Positions 17,440-25,630 of a stretch of 64,000 bases of DNA are shown one piece after another (the stretch's first letter is position 1; the number at the start of each line of letters is the position of its first letter). A program made the position numbers and the translations under genes. The DNA is from JAJXWB01 sp965246795 (GTDB taxonomy: Bacteria; Pseudomonadota; Alphaproteobacteria; Rhizobiales; Beijerinckiaceae): assembly GCA_965246795.1 (NCBI GenBank), contig CBDFFN010000007.1, positions 248,001-312,000 on the forward strand, read 5' to 3'. The notes beneath the pieces were generated by a model. That model searched no databases, was not told the origin of the DNA, and worked only from the letters and a program-made list of their open reading frames with translations.

Positions 17440-17951
17440 TGTCTCGCGTGCATGTCTGCTCGCTGCGCCTGATCGACGAGACCGCACGCCAGACCGGCGC
17501 TCGCTCGCTCGTCACGCTCATCAATGTCGGAACGCCGGTTGGCCGCCCGACCGTGATCGAGGAGGACCGGCACCTCTTCATCGGCGTGTCCGACATTGCC
17601 GAACCGATGGACGGGCACATCCATCCCGCCGAGGAACACGTCGAAAAAATCTTGCGCTTCGCGAAAACCTGGGACCGCAAGGAGCCGGTGATCGTGCATT
17701 GCTATGCCGGCGTCTCGCGCTCGACGGCAGCAGCCTTCATCATCGCCTGCGCGGTGTCTCCCGAGCGCGACGAGCGGGAGGTGGCGCGCGCCATCCGGGC
17801 CTCGTCGCCCACCGCGACGCCGAACCGGCTCCTGGTTTCCGTCGCGGACAGAATGATGGGCCGTGGCGGCCGCATGATCGCGGCCATCGACGCCATCGGC
17901 CGCGGCGAAGACTGTTTCGAAGGCGTGCCCTTCGCGCTGGAATTGACATGA
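17439..17951 (+). CDS. Dual-specificity/tyrosine phosphatase-like protein
   Basis: A 170-residue protein sharing the TGATG overlap with the HD gene. The cysteine phosphatase loop is HCYAGVSRSTAA near residue 87 (C-x5-R-S). A general-acid Asp upstream may be in VSDIAEPMDGH. The family is the alphaproteobacterial 'tyrosine phosphatase family protein' often found near xseB. The substrate is not known and could be phosphoprotein or a small phosphoester. Confidence 0.85.
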   Translation: MSRVHVCSLRLIDETARQTGARSLVTLINVGTPVGRPTVIEEDRHLFIGVSDIAEPMDGHIHPAEEHVEKILRFAKTWDRKEPVIVHCYAGVSRSTAAAFIIACAVSPERDEREVARAIRASSPTATPNRLLVSVADRMMGRGGRMIAAIDAIGRGEDCFEGVPFALELT

Positions 17952-17958
17952 GAAACCT

Positions 17959-18219
17959 TTGACGGACAGCAAAGCCAGCACGGAGAAAGCCGTCGCTTCG
18001 ATGCCCTTCGAGGAGGCGATGCGCGAACTCGAGGAAATCGTGAAACGGCTCGAAGCCGGTACGCTCTCGCTCGAGGATTCGATTGTTGCCTACGAGCGCG
18101 GCGAGCACCTGAAGCAGCGTTGCGACGATCTGCTGAAGGCCGCCGAAGCGCGCATCGAAAAGATTTCGCTCGGGCCCGACGGGCGGCCGAAAGGCGTCGA
18201 ACCGCTCGACGCGGGGTGA
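17959..18219 (+). CDS. xseB: Exodeoxyribonuclease VII small subunit
   Basis: An 86-residue protein starting at TTG 17959. The core SMPFEEAMRELEEIVKRLEA, then GTLSLEDSIVAYERGEHLKQRC, is the XseB helical hairpin that binds XseA several-fold and forms ExoVII, a single-strand exonuclease. The tail ISLGPDGRPKGVEPL is typical of alphaproteobacteria. An ATG at codon 15 is an alternative start, but would cut into the conserved helix. xseA is not in the window. Confidence 0.92.
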   Translation: MTDSKASTEKAVASMPFEEAMRELEEIVKRLEAGTLSLEDSIVAYERGEHLKQRCDDLLKAAEARIEKISLGPDGRPKGVEPLDAG

Positions 18220-18241
18220 GCCGCCCTCTATAGCGCCCGCG

Positions 18242-20428
18242 ATGCCCGAACTTCTGCTCGAACTCTTCAGCGAGGAAATCCCCGCGCGCATGCAAGCCGG
18301 CGCGTCGGCCGACCTGCGCCGCCTCGTCACTGATGCGCTGGTGGAGCGCGGCCTTATGTACGAAGGCGCAGTTGCCCATGCGACGCCGCGCCGGCTCGTG
18401 CTGCATATTGCGGGTCTTCCGGCGCGCCAGCCCGACCGCAACGAAGAGAAGAAGGGCCCGCGTGTCGGCGCCCCGCAAGGCGCCATAGACGGCTTTCTCC
18501 GCAGCGCGGGTCTGCCGTCGATCGACGAGGCGATTGTCGTCGATGATAAGAAAGGCTCTTTCTACGTCGCAAAGATTTCGCGGCCCGGTGCGGCGACGCT
18601 CGACGTTCTGGCGGAAATTCTGCCCGCCCTAGTGAAGAGCTTCCCGTGGCCAAAGAGCATGCGATGGGGCGATGCATCCGTGCGGTCGGATTCGCTGCGC
18701 TGGGTGCGGCCGCTGCATTCCATCGTCGCGACGTTCGGGCCGGAGAACGAAGACCCGGAGCTCGTGCCGTTCTCCGTCGATGGCATCGCGGCAGGCGACA
18801 TGACGTCGGGCCATCGCTTCATGGCGCCGGAAAAGTTTCGCGTGCGGCGCTTCGCGGATTACGTGCCGGCGTTGGAGGCCGCAAAGGTCGTCGTCGATGC
18901 AGCGCGCCGCCGCGACATGATTTTGCACGATGCGAAGGACCTCGCTTTCGCGCAAGGACTTGAGCTGATCGAGGACGAGGCGCTCCTGCACGAGGTTGCC
19001 GGCCTCGTCGAATGGCCCGTCATTCTGATGGGAAAATTCGATCCCGCGTTTCTCGAAATTCCGCCGGAGGTCATTCGCGCGACGATCCGTGCGAACCAGA
19101 AGTGCTTTGTGTTGCGCGATGCCAAAGGCGCTCTCGCGCCGAACTTCATTCTCGTGTCGAACATTGTTGCGCGAGATGGCGGGGCGGCAATCATTGCAGG
19201 CAACGAGCGCGTCGTCGCCGCGCGTCTCAGCGATGCGAAATTCTTCTGGGAGAGCGATCTGAAGATCGCGCTTCAGGATCGCGTCGCGAAACTCGACAAG
19301 ATCGTGTTTCACGAAAAACTTGGCACGCAGGGCGAGCGCGTGAAGCGCATTGCGGCACTTGCGCGTGAATTGGCACCGCTCGTCGGCGCCGACGCGGACA
19401 AAGCCGAACGCGCCGCAGTGCTTGCGAAAGCCGATCTCGTGTCGGAGATGGTCGGCGAGTTTCCGGAACTACAGGGCCTGATGGGCCGCTATTATGCGCA
19501 AGCCCAAGGGGCGGATGCATCGGTCGCAACGGCGATCGAGGATCATTACCGACCGCAGGGACCGTCCGATCGGGTGCCGACCGATCCTGTCGCAATTGCT
19601 GTCGCGCTGGCCGACAAGATCGACACACTCGTCGGCTTTTGGGCCATCGACGAGAAGCCGACGGGCTCGAAGGATCCGTATGCGCTGCGGCGTGCAGCGT
19701 TGGGTGTGATCCGAATACTTATCGAAAACGAGATACGGCTTCGCATCGCCTTGCATTTGCAGCAGCAAGGCGCATCGCTCCTCGCTTTCTTCGCCGACCG
19801 GATGAAAGTGTATTTGCGCGACAAGGGCGTGCGACACGATCTCATCGATGCGGCGATGGGTGCCGCAACAGGGGCCGCGTCGATCGCCCCCTCCCCCCTT
19901 GTGGAGGAGGGTAAGGGTGGGGGGATGGGCACCCCGAGTCTCTCCGAAAAGACCCCCTCCCCACGAGGGGGAGGGGAACAGGCGGCCGCTGCGACTGCGA
20001 ACGACGACCTTCTCCTCATCGTGCGCCGCGTCGAAGCGCTTGGAAAACTTCTCGACTCCGACGACGGCAAGAATCTCCTCGCCGGTTACAAGCGTGCGGT
20101 GAACATTCTTCGCGCCGAAGAAAAAAAGGACGGTTCGGGCGCGTTTGATGCGGCGGTCGATGCAAATCTTTTCGCGCAGGACGAGGAGCGCGCGTTGCAC
20201 GCTGCCATCGCTCGCGCGCAAGCGGATGTCGCGACCGCACTCGCGAAAGAAGATTTCGCAGGTGCGATGGCGGCGCTCGCAAAACTTCGTTCGCCTGTCG
20301 ATACGTTTTTCGACAAGATCACGGTCAACGCCAACGATGCAGCATTGCGTGTCAATCGCCTGCGGTTGCTGAGCGCGTTGCGTGGCGCGATGCATACCGT
20401 CGCGGATTTTTCGAAAATTTCTGGGTAG
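18242..20428 (+). CDS. glyS: Glycine--tRNA ligase beta subunit
   Basis: A 728-residue beta chain of the alpha2beta2 glycyl-tRNA synthetase. MPELLLELFSEEIPARMQ is the family start, and FVLVSNIVARDGG, HEKLGTQGERVKRI and DKIDTLVGFWAI are the body motifs of the beta chain. The C-terminal anticodon-binding domain follows from about residue 590. Residues about 549-579 (APSPLVEEGKGGGMGTPSLS...) are not family sequence. They are translated from a palindromic repeat embedded in frame, which explains a length about 30 residues above normal. glyQ is not in this window. Confidence 0.95.
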   Translation: MPELLLELFSEEIPARMQAGASADLRRLVTDALVERGLMYEGAVAHATPRRLVLHIAGLPARQPDRNEEKKGPRVGAPQGAIDGFLRSAGLPSIDEAIVVDDKKGSFYVAKISRPGAATLDVLAEILPALVKSFPWPKSMRWGDASVRSDSLRWVRPLHSIVATFGPENEDPELVPFSVDGIAAGDMTSGHRFMAPEKFRVRRFADYVPALEAAKVVVDAARRRDMILHDAKDLAFAQGLELIEDEALLHEVAGLVEWPVILMGKFDPAFLEIPPEVIRATIRANQKCFVLRDAKGALAPNFILVSNIVARDGGAAIIAGNERVVAARLSDAKFFWESDLKIALQDRVAKLDKIVFHEKLGTQGERVKRIAALARELAPLVGADADKAERAAVLAKADLVSEMVGEFPELQGLMGRYYAQAQGADASVATAIEDHYRPQGPSDRVPTDPVAIAVALADKIDTLVGFWAIDEKPTGSKDPYALRRAALGVIRILIENEIRLRIALHLQQQGASLLAFFADRMKVYLRDKGVRHDLIDAAMGAATGAASIAPSPLVEEGKGGGMGTPSLSEKTPSPRGGGEQAAAATANDDLLLIVRRVEALGKLLDSDDGKNLLAGYKRAVNILRAEEKKDGSGAFDAAVDANLFAQDEERALHAAIARAQADVATALAKEDFAGAMAALAKLRSPVDTFFDKITVNANDAALRVNRLRLLSALRGAMHTVADFSKISG
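19886..19976. repeat. Palindromic repeat inserted in frame inside glyS
   Basis: The G/C-tract segment starts with CCCCCTCCCCCCTTGTGGAG and ends with the strong hairpin CCCCCTCCCC-ACGA-GGGGGAGGGG (about 19953-19976). It has the build of extragenic palindromes seen in GC-rich alphaproteobacteria. Here it lies inside the coding frame, opens no stop codon and encodes a Pro/Gly/Ser/Glu-rich loop between the core and the anticodon-binding domain of GlyS. Confidence 0.75.
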
Positions 20429-20429
20429 C

Positions 20430-20500
20430 TGTCATTCCCGCGCAAGCGGGAATCCAGCGCGCCAATGCGATAATGGATGCCCGCTTTCGCGGGCATGACA
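20430..20500. repeat. Composite intergenic palindrome after glyS
   Basis: Outer arms TGTCAT (20430-20435) and ATGACA (20495-20500) enclose two hairpins, TTCCCGC-GCAA-GCGGGAA and GCCCGC-TTTC-GCGGGC, with ATCCA/TGGAT between them. This is the well-known 'TCATTCCCGC...GCGGGCATGA' bacterial repeat. It lies between two converging genes and could also help stop transcription. Confidence 0.8.
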
Positions 20501-20514
20501 GGCCCTTGTGATGG

Positions 20515-21711
20515 CTACTTCCCCGCGCAGCTTTCCACCATCGGCAAGAACGCCTCGGCCGCAGAAATCGTGCGCACCGGCGCATAATAGTCCCACGGCT
20601 TCTTCACTTCGCTCGGCGCTTTCACCTTGTAGAGCGTCAGGTCCGCTAGAAGCCGTCCATCCGCACGCAGCGACGCCTTCTTGCCGAAATAGTCGATCGG
20701 CATTTCGCGCATTGCGCGACCAACCTTCTCGGCATCGTCGGTGCCGGCTTTGTCGACGGCCGCGAGATAGTGCTTCACCGCGGTGTAAATCTGCGCCTGA
20801 TCGCGCGAGGGCATCGCCTTGCGTTTCTCGAAAAAGCGCTGCGAAAACTTGCGGCTCTCGTCGGTCGCGTCCCAATAGAAGGACGACGTGACGTTCAGGC
20901 CCTGCGCCGTCTCGAGGCCCAGCGCATGAATGTCGTTGATGTAGATGAGGAAGCCGACGAGCCCAGCCTCCGGCGCTTTGCCGAGGCCGAACTCGTGTGC
21001 CTGCTTGATCGCCGTGACGAGATCGGCGCCGACCGATGCGAGACCGATGTAGTCGGGCTTCGCCGATTGCGCTTTCAACAGCAGCGATGCGAAATCCGCA
21101 TTGCCGACGGGATAGCGTGAAACGCCAAGCACCTTGCCGCCCGCTGCTTCGATGACTTTCGACGCATCACCCGTCAGCGCCGCACCAAACGCGATGTCGA
21201 CGGCGATGAAATACCAGTTCTTGCCGGGCGTCGCCGACATGATCGCCTTGGCTGTGCCGCCGGCGAGCGCATTGTTGTCGTCGGCCCAATGCGTCGAGAC
21301 GACGTTGCAGCGTTTCGTCGTGATGTCTGTGGTCGCGGCGGCGGTGATCATCACCGTCTTCTTCTTCGCGACCGCGATGTCCTGCACCGCAAACGCGACT
21401 GGCGTCACCGGTAGATCGACGATCGCCGAGACGCCCTCCGTATCGAACCAGCGACGTGCGACACCGGCCGCGACGTCCGGCTTGTTGGCGGTATCGGCGT
21501 GCACGATCTCGATCTTGCGGCCCTTTACCGTGCCGCCGAAATCCGCCACCGCCATTTCCGCCGCAAGGATCGAGCCGGGGCCTGCGGAATCGGCGTAGGG
21601 GCCGGCTTCGTCGGTCAGCACGCCGATCTTTAGCGGGTCCGATGATTGCGCGGCGACCGGCGCGGCGAAAAGAACCAGCGCGGCGACGGCGCACGGCAGA
21701 AACGATCGCAT
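20515..21711 (-). CDS. ABC transporter substrate-binding protein, branched-chain amino acid type
   Basis: A 398-residue periplasmic protein starting at ATG 21711 behind a strong GAGGTGAGGAAAAC site. The signal peptide ends near PVAAQS (about residue 22). PLKIGVLTDEAGPYADSAGPGS is the usual start of a type I (Peripla_BP_6) binding fold, and KPDYIGLASVGADLVTAIKQA is the hinge region. These proteins bind amino acids, urea, amides or aromatic acids. No permease or ATPase gene is adjacent, so it is an orphan here and its ligand is unknown. Confidence 0.9.
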   Translation of the reverse strand: MRSFLPCAVAALVLFAAPVAAQSSDPLKIGVLTDEAGPYADSAGPGSILAAEMAVADFGGTVKGRKIEIVHADTANKPDVAAGVARRWFDTEGVSAIVDLPVTPVAFAVQDIAVAKKKTVMITAAATTDITTKRCNVVSTHWADDNNALAGGTAKAIMSATPGKNWYFIAVDIAFGAALTGDASKVIEAAGGKVLGVSRYPVGNADFASLLLKAQSAKPDYIGLASVGADLVTAIKQAHEFGLGKAPEAGLVGFLIYINDIHALGLETAQGLNVTSSFYWDATDESRKFSQRFFEKRKAMPSRDQAQIYTAVKHYLAAVDKAGTDDAEKVGRAMREMPIDYFGKKASLRADGRLLADLTLYKVKAPSEVKKPWDYYAPVRTISAAEAFLPMVESCAGK

Positions 21712-21789
21712 GTTTTCCTCACCTCTATTGGTTGGCCGCAATGGAGCATGGCCACCGCGGGAAAGCGAGACGGGGTCATGGGTTGGCGC

Positions 21790-22008
21790 ATGCCTGATAT
21801 TGGCGAGATGTGGGAGATCGCGCTGGTCGTGATTGTCCTGCTCGTGGGGGCGGGCCTGATGGCCGGCCTGCCGTCGGCGGCGCGCGATCGTGGCATGCAC
21901 ACGGACTGGGCCTGCGTTGCACCGGTCGATGGCGATACGGCCTGCATCCAACGCGCCGACCGGCCACTGCTCGAAGGACGAGCGGTGCACAAGGATTTGG
22001 CGAAATAG
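21790..22008 (+). CDS. Small single-pass membrane protein
   Basis: A possible 72-residue protein (MPDIGEMWEIALVVIVLLVG...) with one hydrophobic segment near residues 9-29 and a polar C-terminal part containing two cysteines (WACVAP and TACIQR). An ATG four codons upstream (21778) is an alternative start. It is divergent from the binding-protein gene and ends just before a palindromic repeat. I recognise no family. The clear topology supports it being real, but codon evidence alone cannot prove it. Confidence 0.45.
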   Translation: MPDIGEMWEIALVVIVLLVGAGLMAGLPSAARDRGMHTDWACVAPVDGDTACIQRADRPLLEGRAVHKDLAK

Positions 22009-22011
22009 GAT

Positions 22012-22073
22012 GGACCGCGAGCATCCGGCTCGCATTCCCGCGTATCAGTGCGAGGCGAGAAGCCTCGCGGTCC
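22012..22073. repeat. Dispersed palindromic repeat (family B, copy 1)
   Basis: Perfect 10-base arms GGACCGCGAG (22012-22021) and CTCGCGGTCC (22064-22073) enclose internal GCGAG/CTCGC elements and CGCATTCCCG. A related copy with the same order of elements is at 42548-42602. Both lie just beyond the stop codon of a major-facilitator exporter gene. Confidence 0.75.
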
Positions 22074-22083
22074 AGAAACTGGA

Positions 22084-23685
22084 CTAGTGACCCTCGGGCG
22101 CCTCGCCGATCATCGGTGGCTTTTTCACGAACGGCAGCAGTATCACCATGCTCACGAAGAGGATGGCGATGAAGAAGAACACGTCGCCGAGCGCCATCAC
22201 CAAGGCCTCGCGCCGCACGTAGGACGCCATTTGTTTCAGCGCCGCGGTCTCGGCATCGGAACCGCGCGATGCGAAAGCGCCGGTCATTGTCGAGAACCAG
22301 TTCATCGCGCGCTCGGACGACCACGTCACGCGCTCGTGCAGGCGCGCGAGATGCAGGTCCATGCGGTAGTTGAGCATCGTGTTGATGATGGCGAGGCCGA
22401 CCGCACCGCCGAGATTGCGCGTGAGGTTGAAGAGACCGGCAGCGTTCTTCATGTCCTTCTCGGGCAAAGCCCCGAGCGCCACGCTGTTGATGGCGACCAT
22501 GCCGAGCATCATGCCGGCGCCGCGTAGCATCTGCGGCACCAGCAATTCCCAGAACGACCAGTCCTTCGTGATGTCCGAGGCCATGAAGGCGCCGGCTCCG
22601 AAGGACAGAAAGCCGAAGCCGATCATCCATCGCGCATCGACTTTTGCGGCGAGTTTGCCGGCAATGGGTGCGCAGAGAAACATCACGACGCCGGTGATGA
22701 AGAGCGTCTCGCCGATTTGCAGCGCCGACAGGCCGCGCACACGCCCGAGATAGACGGGGTAGAGATAGGTGAGCCCGTAGAGCCCAACACCCATCGTGAA
22801 GGACAGTGCGCAGCCGCTCCAGAAATTGCGATTGATTATTCGCAGTTCGACGACGGGGTTTCTCGACGCAAACGCGCGCCAGAAGAACACGATTGCACCG
22901 GTGATCGAGACGATCGTGCCCCACACGATGACGTCTTCCTCGAACCAGTTCTTGTTTGGGCCTTCCTCAAGCACGTATTCGAGCGCGCCGAGAAAAGCCG
23001 CAAGCGATAAAAGACCCGCGAAATCGAAATTCTTCAGCAGCGTGTAATCGGGTTCGTCGAAGTCGATGGTGAACCAGGTGACGACGGCGACGAATATGCC
23101 CGGCACGATGTTGATGAGAAACAGCCAGTGCCAGGAGAAGATGTCGGTGAGGTAGCCGCCGCAGGTCGGCCCGATTGTCGGCGCAAGCGTCGCAACAAGG
23201 CCGATGACCGGCGACACGACGGAGCGCTTGTCCGGCGGAAAGATTGTGAAGGCGGAGGCGAAGACCGTTGGGATCATCGCGCCACCGATGAAGCCCTGTA
23301 GCGCGCGATAAACGATCATCTCTTCGATCGAGGAGGCGCGCGCGCACATCAGGCTCATGACCGTGAAGCCCGCCGCCGACATCGAGAACAGCACGCGCGT
23401 CGAGAGTGCGCGCGACAGGTAGCCCGACAGCGGGATCATCACGACTTCGGCGACGAGATAACTCGTCTGCACCCAGGTGATTTCGTCGGCGCTTGCCGAC
23501 AGGCCCGCCTGTATCTCGGCGAGTGAGGCCGAGACGATCTGGATGTCCAGGATCGCCATGAACATGCCGAAAACCATCACCACGAAGGTGAAGACGCGCG
23601 CGGCATCGAAGCGCTGTGCGGGCAACGCCGTTGTGGGCCGGCCCGGTGGGTGGGCGCCCGGGAGGGCGGCGGCTGTGGCGCTCAT
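22084..23685 (-). CDS. DHA2-type MFS multidrug exporter (EmrB/QacA-like)
   Basis: A 533-residue inner-membrane transporter with about 14 hydrophobic segments. Motif A-like sequence is GYLSRALSTRVLFSM. The N-terminal FVVMVFGMFMAILDIQIVSASLAEIQ with its membrane Asp is typical of EmrB/QacA proton antiporters. PTIGPTCGGYLTD is the family motif C region. It is followed in transcription order by no partner but preceded, 6 bases upstream, by an HlyD/EmrA adaptor, so the two form an envelope-spanning efflux system. The divergent TetR gene probably regulates both. Confidence 0.93.
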   Translation of the reverse strand: MSATAAALPGAHPPGRPTTALPAQRFDAARVFTFVVMVFGMFMAILDIQIVSASLAEIQAGLSASADEITWVQTSYLVAEVVMIPLSGYLSRALSTRVLFSMSAAGFTVMSLMCARASSIEEMIVYRALQGFIGGAMIPTVFASAFTIFPPDKRSVVSPVIGLVATLAPTIGPTCGGYLTDIFSWHWLFLINIVPGIFVAVVTWFTIDFDEPDYTLLKNFDFAGLLSLAAFLGALEYVLEEGPNKNWFEEDVIVWGTIVSITGAIVFFWRAFASRNPVVELRIINRNFWSGCALSFTMGVGLYGLTYLYPVYLGRVRGLSALQIGETLFITGVVMFLCAPIAGKLAAKVDARWMIGFGFLSFGAGAFMASDITKDWSFWELLVPQMLRGAGMMLGMVAINSVALGALPEKDMKNAAGLFNLTRNLGGAVGLAIINTMLNYRMDLHLARLHERVTWSSERAMNWFSTMTGAFASRGSDAETAALKQMASYVRREALVMALGDVFFFIAILFVSMVILLPFVKKPPMIGEAPEGH

Positions 23686-23691
23686 GCGCGG

Positions 23692-24870
23692 TTAACGCGA
23701 CGCGCGCGTTGACGCGGTGGCTGCCTCGTCGCGCTTGGGATCGCTCCGCGTATCGACATCGACAACGACGGACAGACCCGGCGCGAACAAACCTTCGGTC
23801 GCGGCCTCCGCCGGAATCTTGATGCGCACCGGCAGGCGCTGCACGATCTTCGTGAAATTGCCGGTCGCATTCTCGGGCGGTAACAGCGAAAACTGCGAGC
23901 CCGAGGCCGGCGCAAAGCTCTCGACCGTGCCTTCGACGGTGCGCTCGGACGCGGCGTCGAGACGCACGGTAGCGCGCTGGCCGGGCTTCAAACGGCCGAT
24001 CTGCGTTTCCTTGTAGTTTGCCTCGACATAGGCGGTCTGCGGCGGCACGAGTGCGAGAAGCCGCGTGCCGGGCGCCACGAACATGCCGGGCTGCGCCGCC
24101 TTATTGCCGACGATGCCGTCGAAAGGCGCGCGCACGGTGGCAAAGTCGAAATCGCGCGTCGCGCGTTCGAGCGCCGTCCGCAACTCGTCGCGGGTGCGCT
24201 CGGCCTCCTGCTTCTGCGCTTCCATGACGGCAAGATTGGCCTGCGCAGCGGCAACCTGCGCGCGGGCACTAGAGACGGTCGCAACAGAGCGGTCGCGGTC
24301 CGCTCGGGCGGTGTCGAGGCGCTGCGCGGTGCCATAATTGGTTTGCGAAAGCTCGTTGGCCCGCGAAAAGTCGGATGCGGCGCGCGCACGATCGGCTTCG
24401 GCCGCGGCCAGCATCGCTTGGGTCTGTTCGATCGTGGCCGCCTGCACCTTGGTCTGCGCATCGAGACGCGCAATGGTCGCGCCCTGAGTCTCGATGCGTC
24501 CGCGCGCCGCATCGACGGCGAGGCGATAATCGAGCGGATCGACCTGCGCGAGAATATCGCCCTTCTTCACGCGCTGGTTGTCGACGACCGGAACGGAGAG
24601 CAAATAGCCGCCGACTTTCGCCGCGATCGTCGCAGTGTCGGCCTTCACGTAAGCGTCGTCGGTCGAGACGAGGAAGCGGCCCTCGGTCCAGTAGTGATGG
24701 CCGTAATAGACGGCGCCGCCGAGCACCGCGCAGGCGACGACAAGCGCCACAAGCCTGCGCGACGATTTCGGTTTTGCCGGCGCGGGTTCGGGTGCAGGTG
24801 GCACAGTCGCCGACAGGGGCAGCGGTTTCGCGGCCCGCGTAAGGCGTTCGGCAGGGACCATCTCGGTCAT
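23692..24870 (-). CDS. HlyD/EmrA family efflux adaptor
   Basis: A membrane-fusion protein of 392 residues from ATG 24870 (MTEMVPAERL); a TTG at 24891 would add 7 residues. One membrane helix (LVALVVACAVLGGAVYYG) is near residue 45. Then come the lipoyl/barrel halves (VSTDDAYVKADTATIAAKVGG and PFDGIVGNKAAQPGMFV) with a long Ala/Gln-rich coiled-coil hairpin between, in ARLDAQTKVQAATIEQTQAML. It bridges the MFS pump to an outer-membrane channel. It is the first gene of the efflux operon and lies beside the TetR operator. Confidence 0.92.
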   Translation of the reverse strand: MTEMVPAERLTRAAKPLPLSATVPPAPEPAPAKPKSSRRLVALVVACAVLGGAVYYGHHYWTEGRFLVSTDDAYVKADTATIAAKVGGYLLSVPVVDNQRVKKGDILAQVDPLDYRLAVDAARGRIETQGATIARLDAQTKVQAATIEQTQAMLAAAEADRARAASDFSRANELSQTNYGTAQRLDTARADRDRSVATVSSARAQVAAAQANLAVMEAQKQEAERTRDELRTALERATRDFDFATVRAPFDGIVGNKAAQPGMFVAPGTRLLALVPPQTAYVEANYKETQIGRLKPGQRATVRLDAASERTVEGTVESFAPASGSQFSLLPPENATGNFTKIVQRLPVRIKIPAEAATEGLFAPGLSVVVDVDTRSDPKRDEAATASTRASR

Positions 24871-24908
24871 CGGCGCATCCACGTCCTTCAAAGCGGGCCG
24901 AACCTACG

Positions 24909-24929
24909 TTGACCGAACGGTTCAGTCAA
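24909..24929. promoter_or_regulatory. Predicted TetR operator
   Basis: TTGACCGAACGGTTCAGTCAA is a 21-base palindrome in which 9 of 10 positions match their partners around a central G. It lies in the short gap between the efflux adaptor gene and the TetR gene, where both promoters must be. TetR-type repressors commonly bind palindromes of this length and composition beside their own gene. I infer autoregulation and control of the pump. Confidence 0.7.
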
Positions 24930-24982
24930 TCTATGCTTCTAACCAATCGTAAGGTGGACTTCGTGAACGAACTCTCCTCGGC

Positions 24983-25630
24983 ATGAACGACTTCACACCA
25001 TCGGCGTTGCATGCGCCCGATGCCGCCCTCTCGCCAGAGCGCGACCGCAAGCAACGCCAGATTCTCGGCGGCGCACGGGCGGTGTTTTTGCGGGACGGGT
25101 TCGATGGCGCGTCGATGAACGACATCGCCCGCGAGGCGGGCGTGTCCAAGGGTACGCTCTACGTCTATTTCCCCTCGAAGGAGGCGCTGTTTGCCGCGTA
25201 CGTCGCCGACGACCGTCGGCGGCAGGCCGAGCAGATCGTGCCCTATGCCAGCGCGGCGTCGCTGGGCGAGGCGCTGGTCGCAATTGGCACCGCTTTCATG
25301 CGCGAGATGCTGGCGCCGTCACATATCGCGCAATTGCGTATCGTGACCGCGGCGGCGGCGAAATTTCCCGAAATCGGCCGTGCCTTCTACGATGCCGGTC
25401 CGGGCTATGGGCAGGAACGCATCGCTGCGTTCCTGGCCGGCCGTAGCGACATCGCCATTGCCGATCCGGCCGGCGCGGCGGTGGATTTCGTCAATCTCAC
25501 GCAAGGCACGCTGCTGCGACGGGCTCTGTTTCTGTCGGAAACATCTGGCCAGGCCGAGATCGACCGGACGGTGCGCGCAGGCGTGCGGGCGTTTCTGCGG
25601 CTCCACGGACAACCGGAGCGCATCGCGTGA
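24983..25630 (+). CDS. TetR/AcrR family regulator
   Basis: A 215-residue repressor. The N-terminal DNA-binding domain is RKQRQILGGARAVFLRDGFD, then SMNDIAREAGVSKGTLYVYFPSKEALF (residues about 22-75). A ligand-binding domain follows, with HIAQLRIVTAAAAKFPEIGRAF typical of the AcrR C-terminal family. It is divergent from the HlyD-MFS pump and overlaps the FAD monooxygenase gene by 4 bases. It therefore probably controls both, using the palindrome at 24909-24929. Confidence 0.93.
   Translation: MNDFTPSALHAPDAALSPERDRKQRQILGGARAVFLRDGFDGASMNDIAREAGVSKGTLYVYFPSKEALFAAYVADDRRRQAEQIVPYASAASLGEALVAIGTAFMREMLAPSHIAQLRIVTAAAAKFPEIGRAFYDAGPGYGQERIAAFLAGRSDIAIADPAGAAVDFVNLTQGTLLRRALFLSETSGQAEIDRTVRAGVRAFLRLHGQPERIA

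Noticed and set aside
20430..20500. A CRISPR array or tRNA in the repeat-rich gap after glyS
   Set aside because: There is one composite palindrome, not regularly spaced direct repeats, and no cloverleaf can be drawn.
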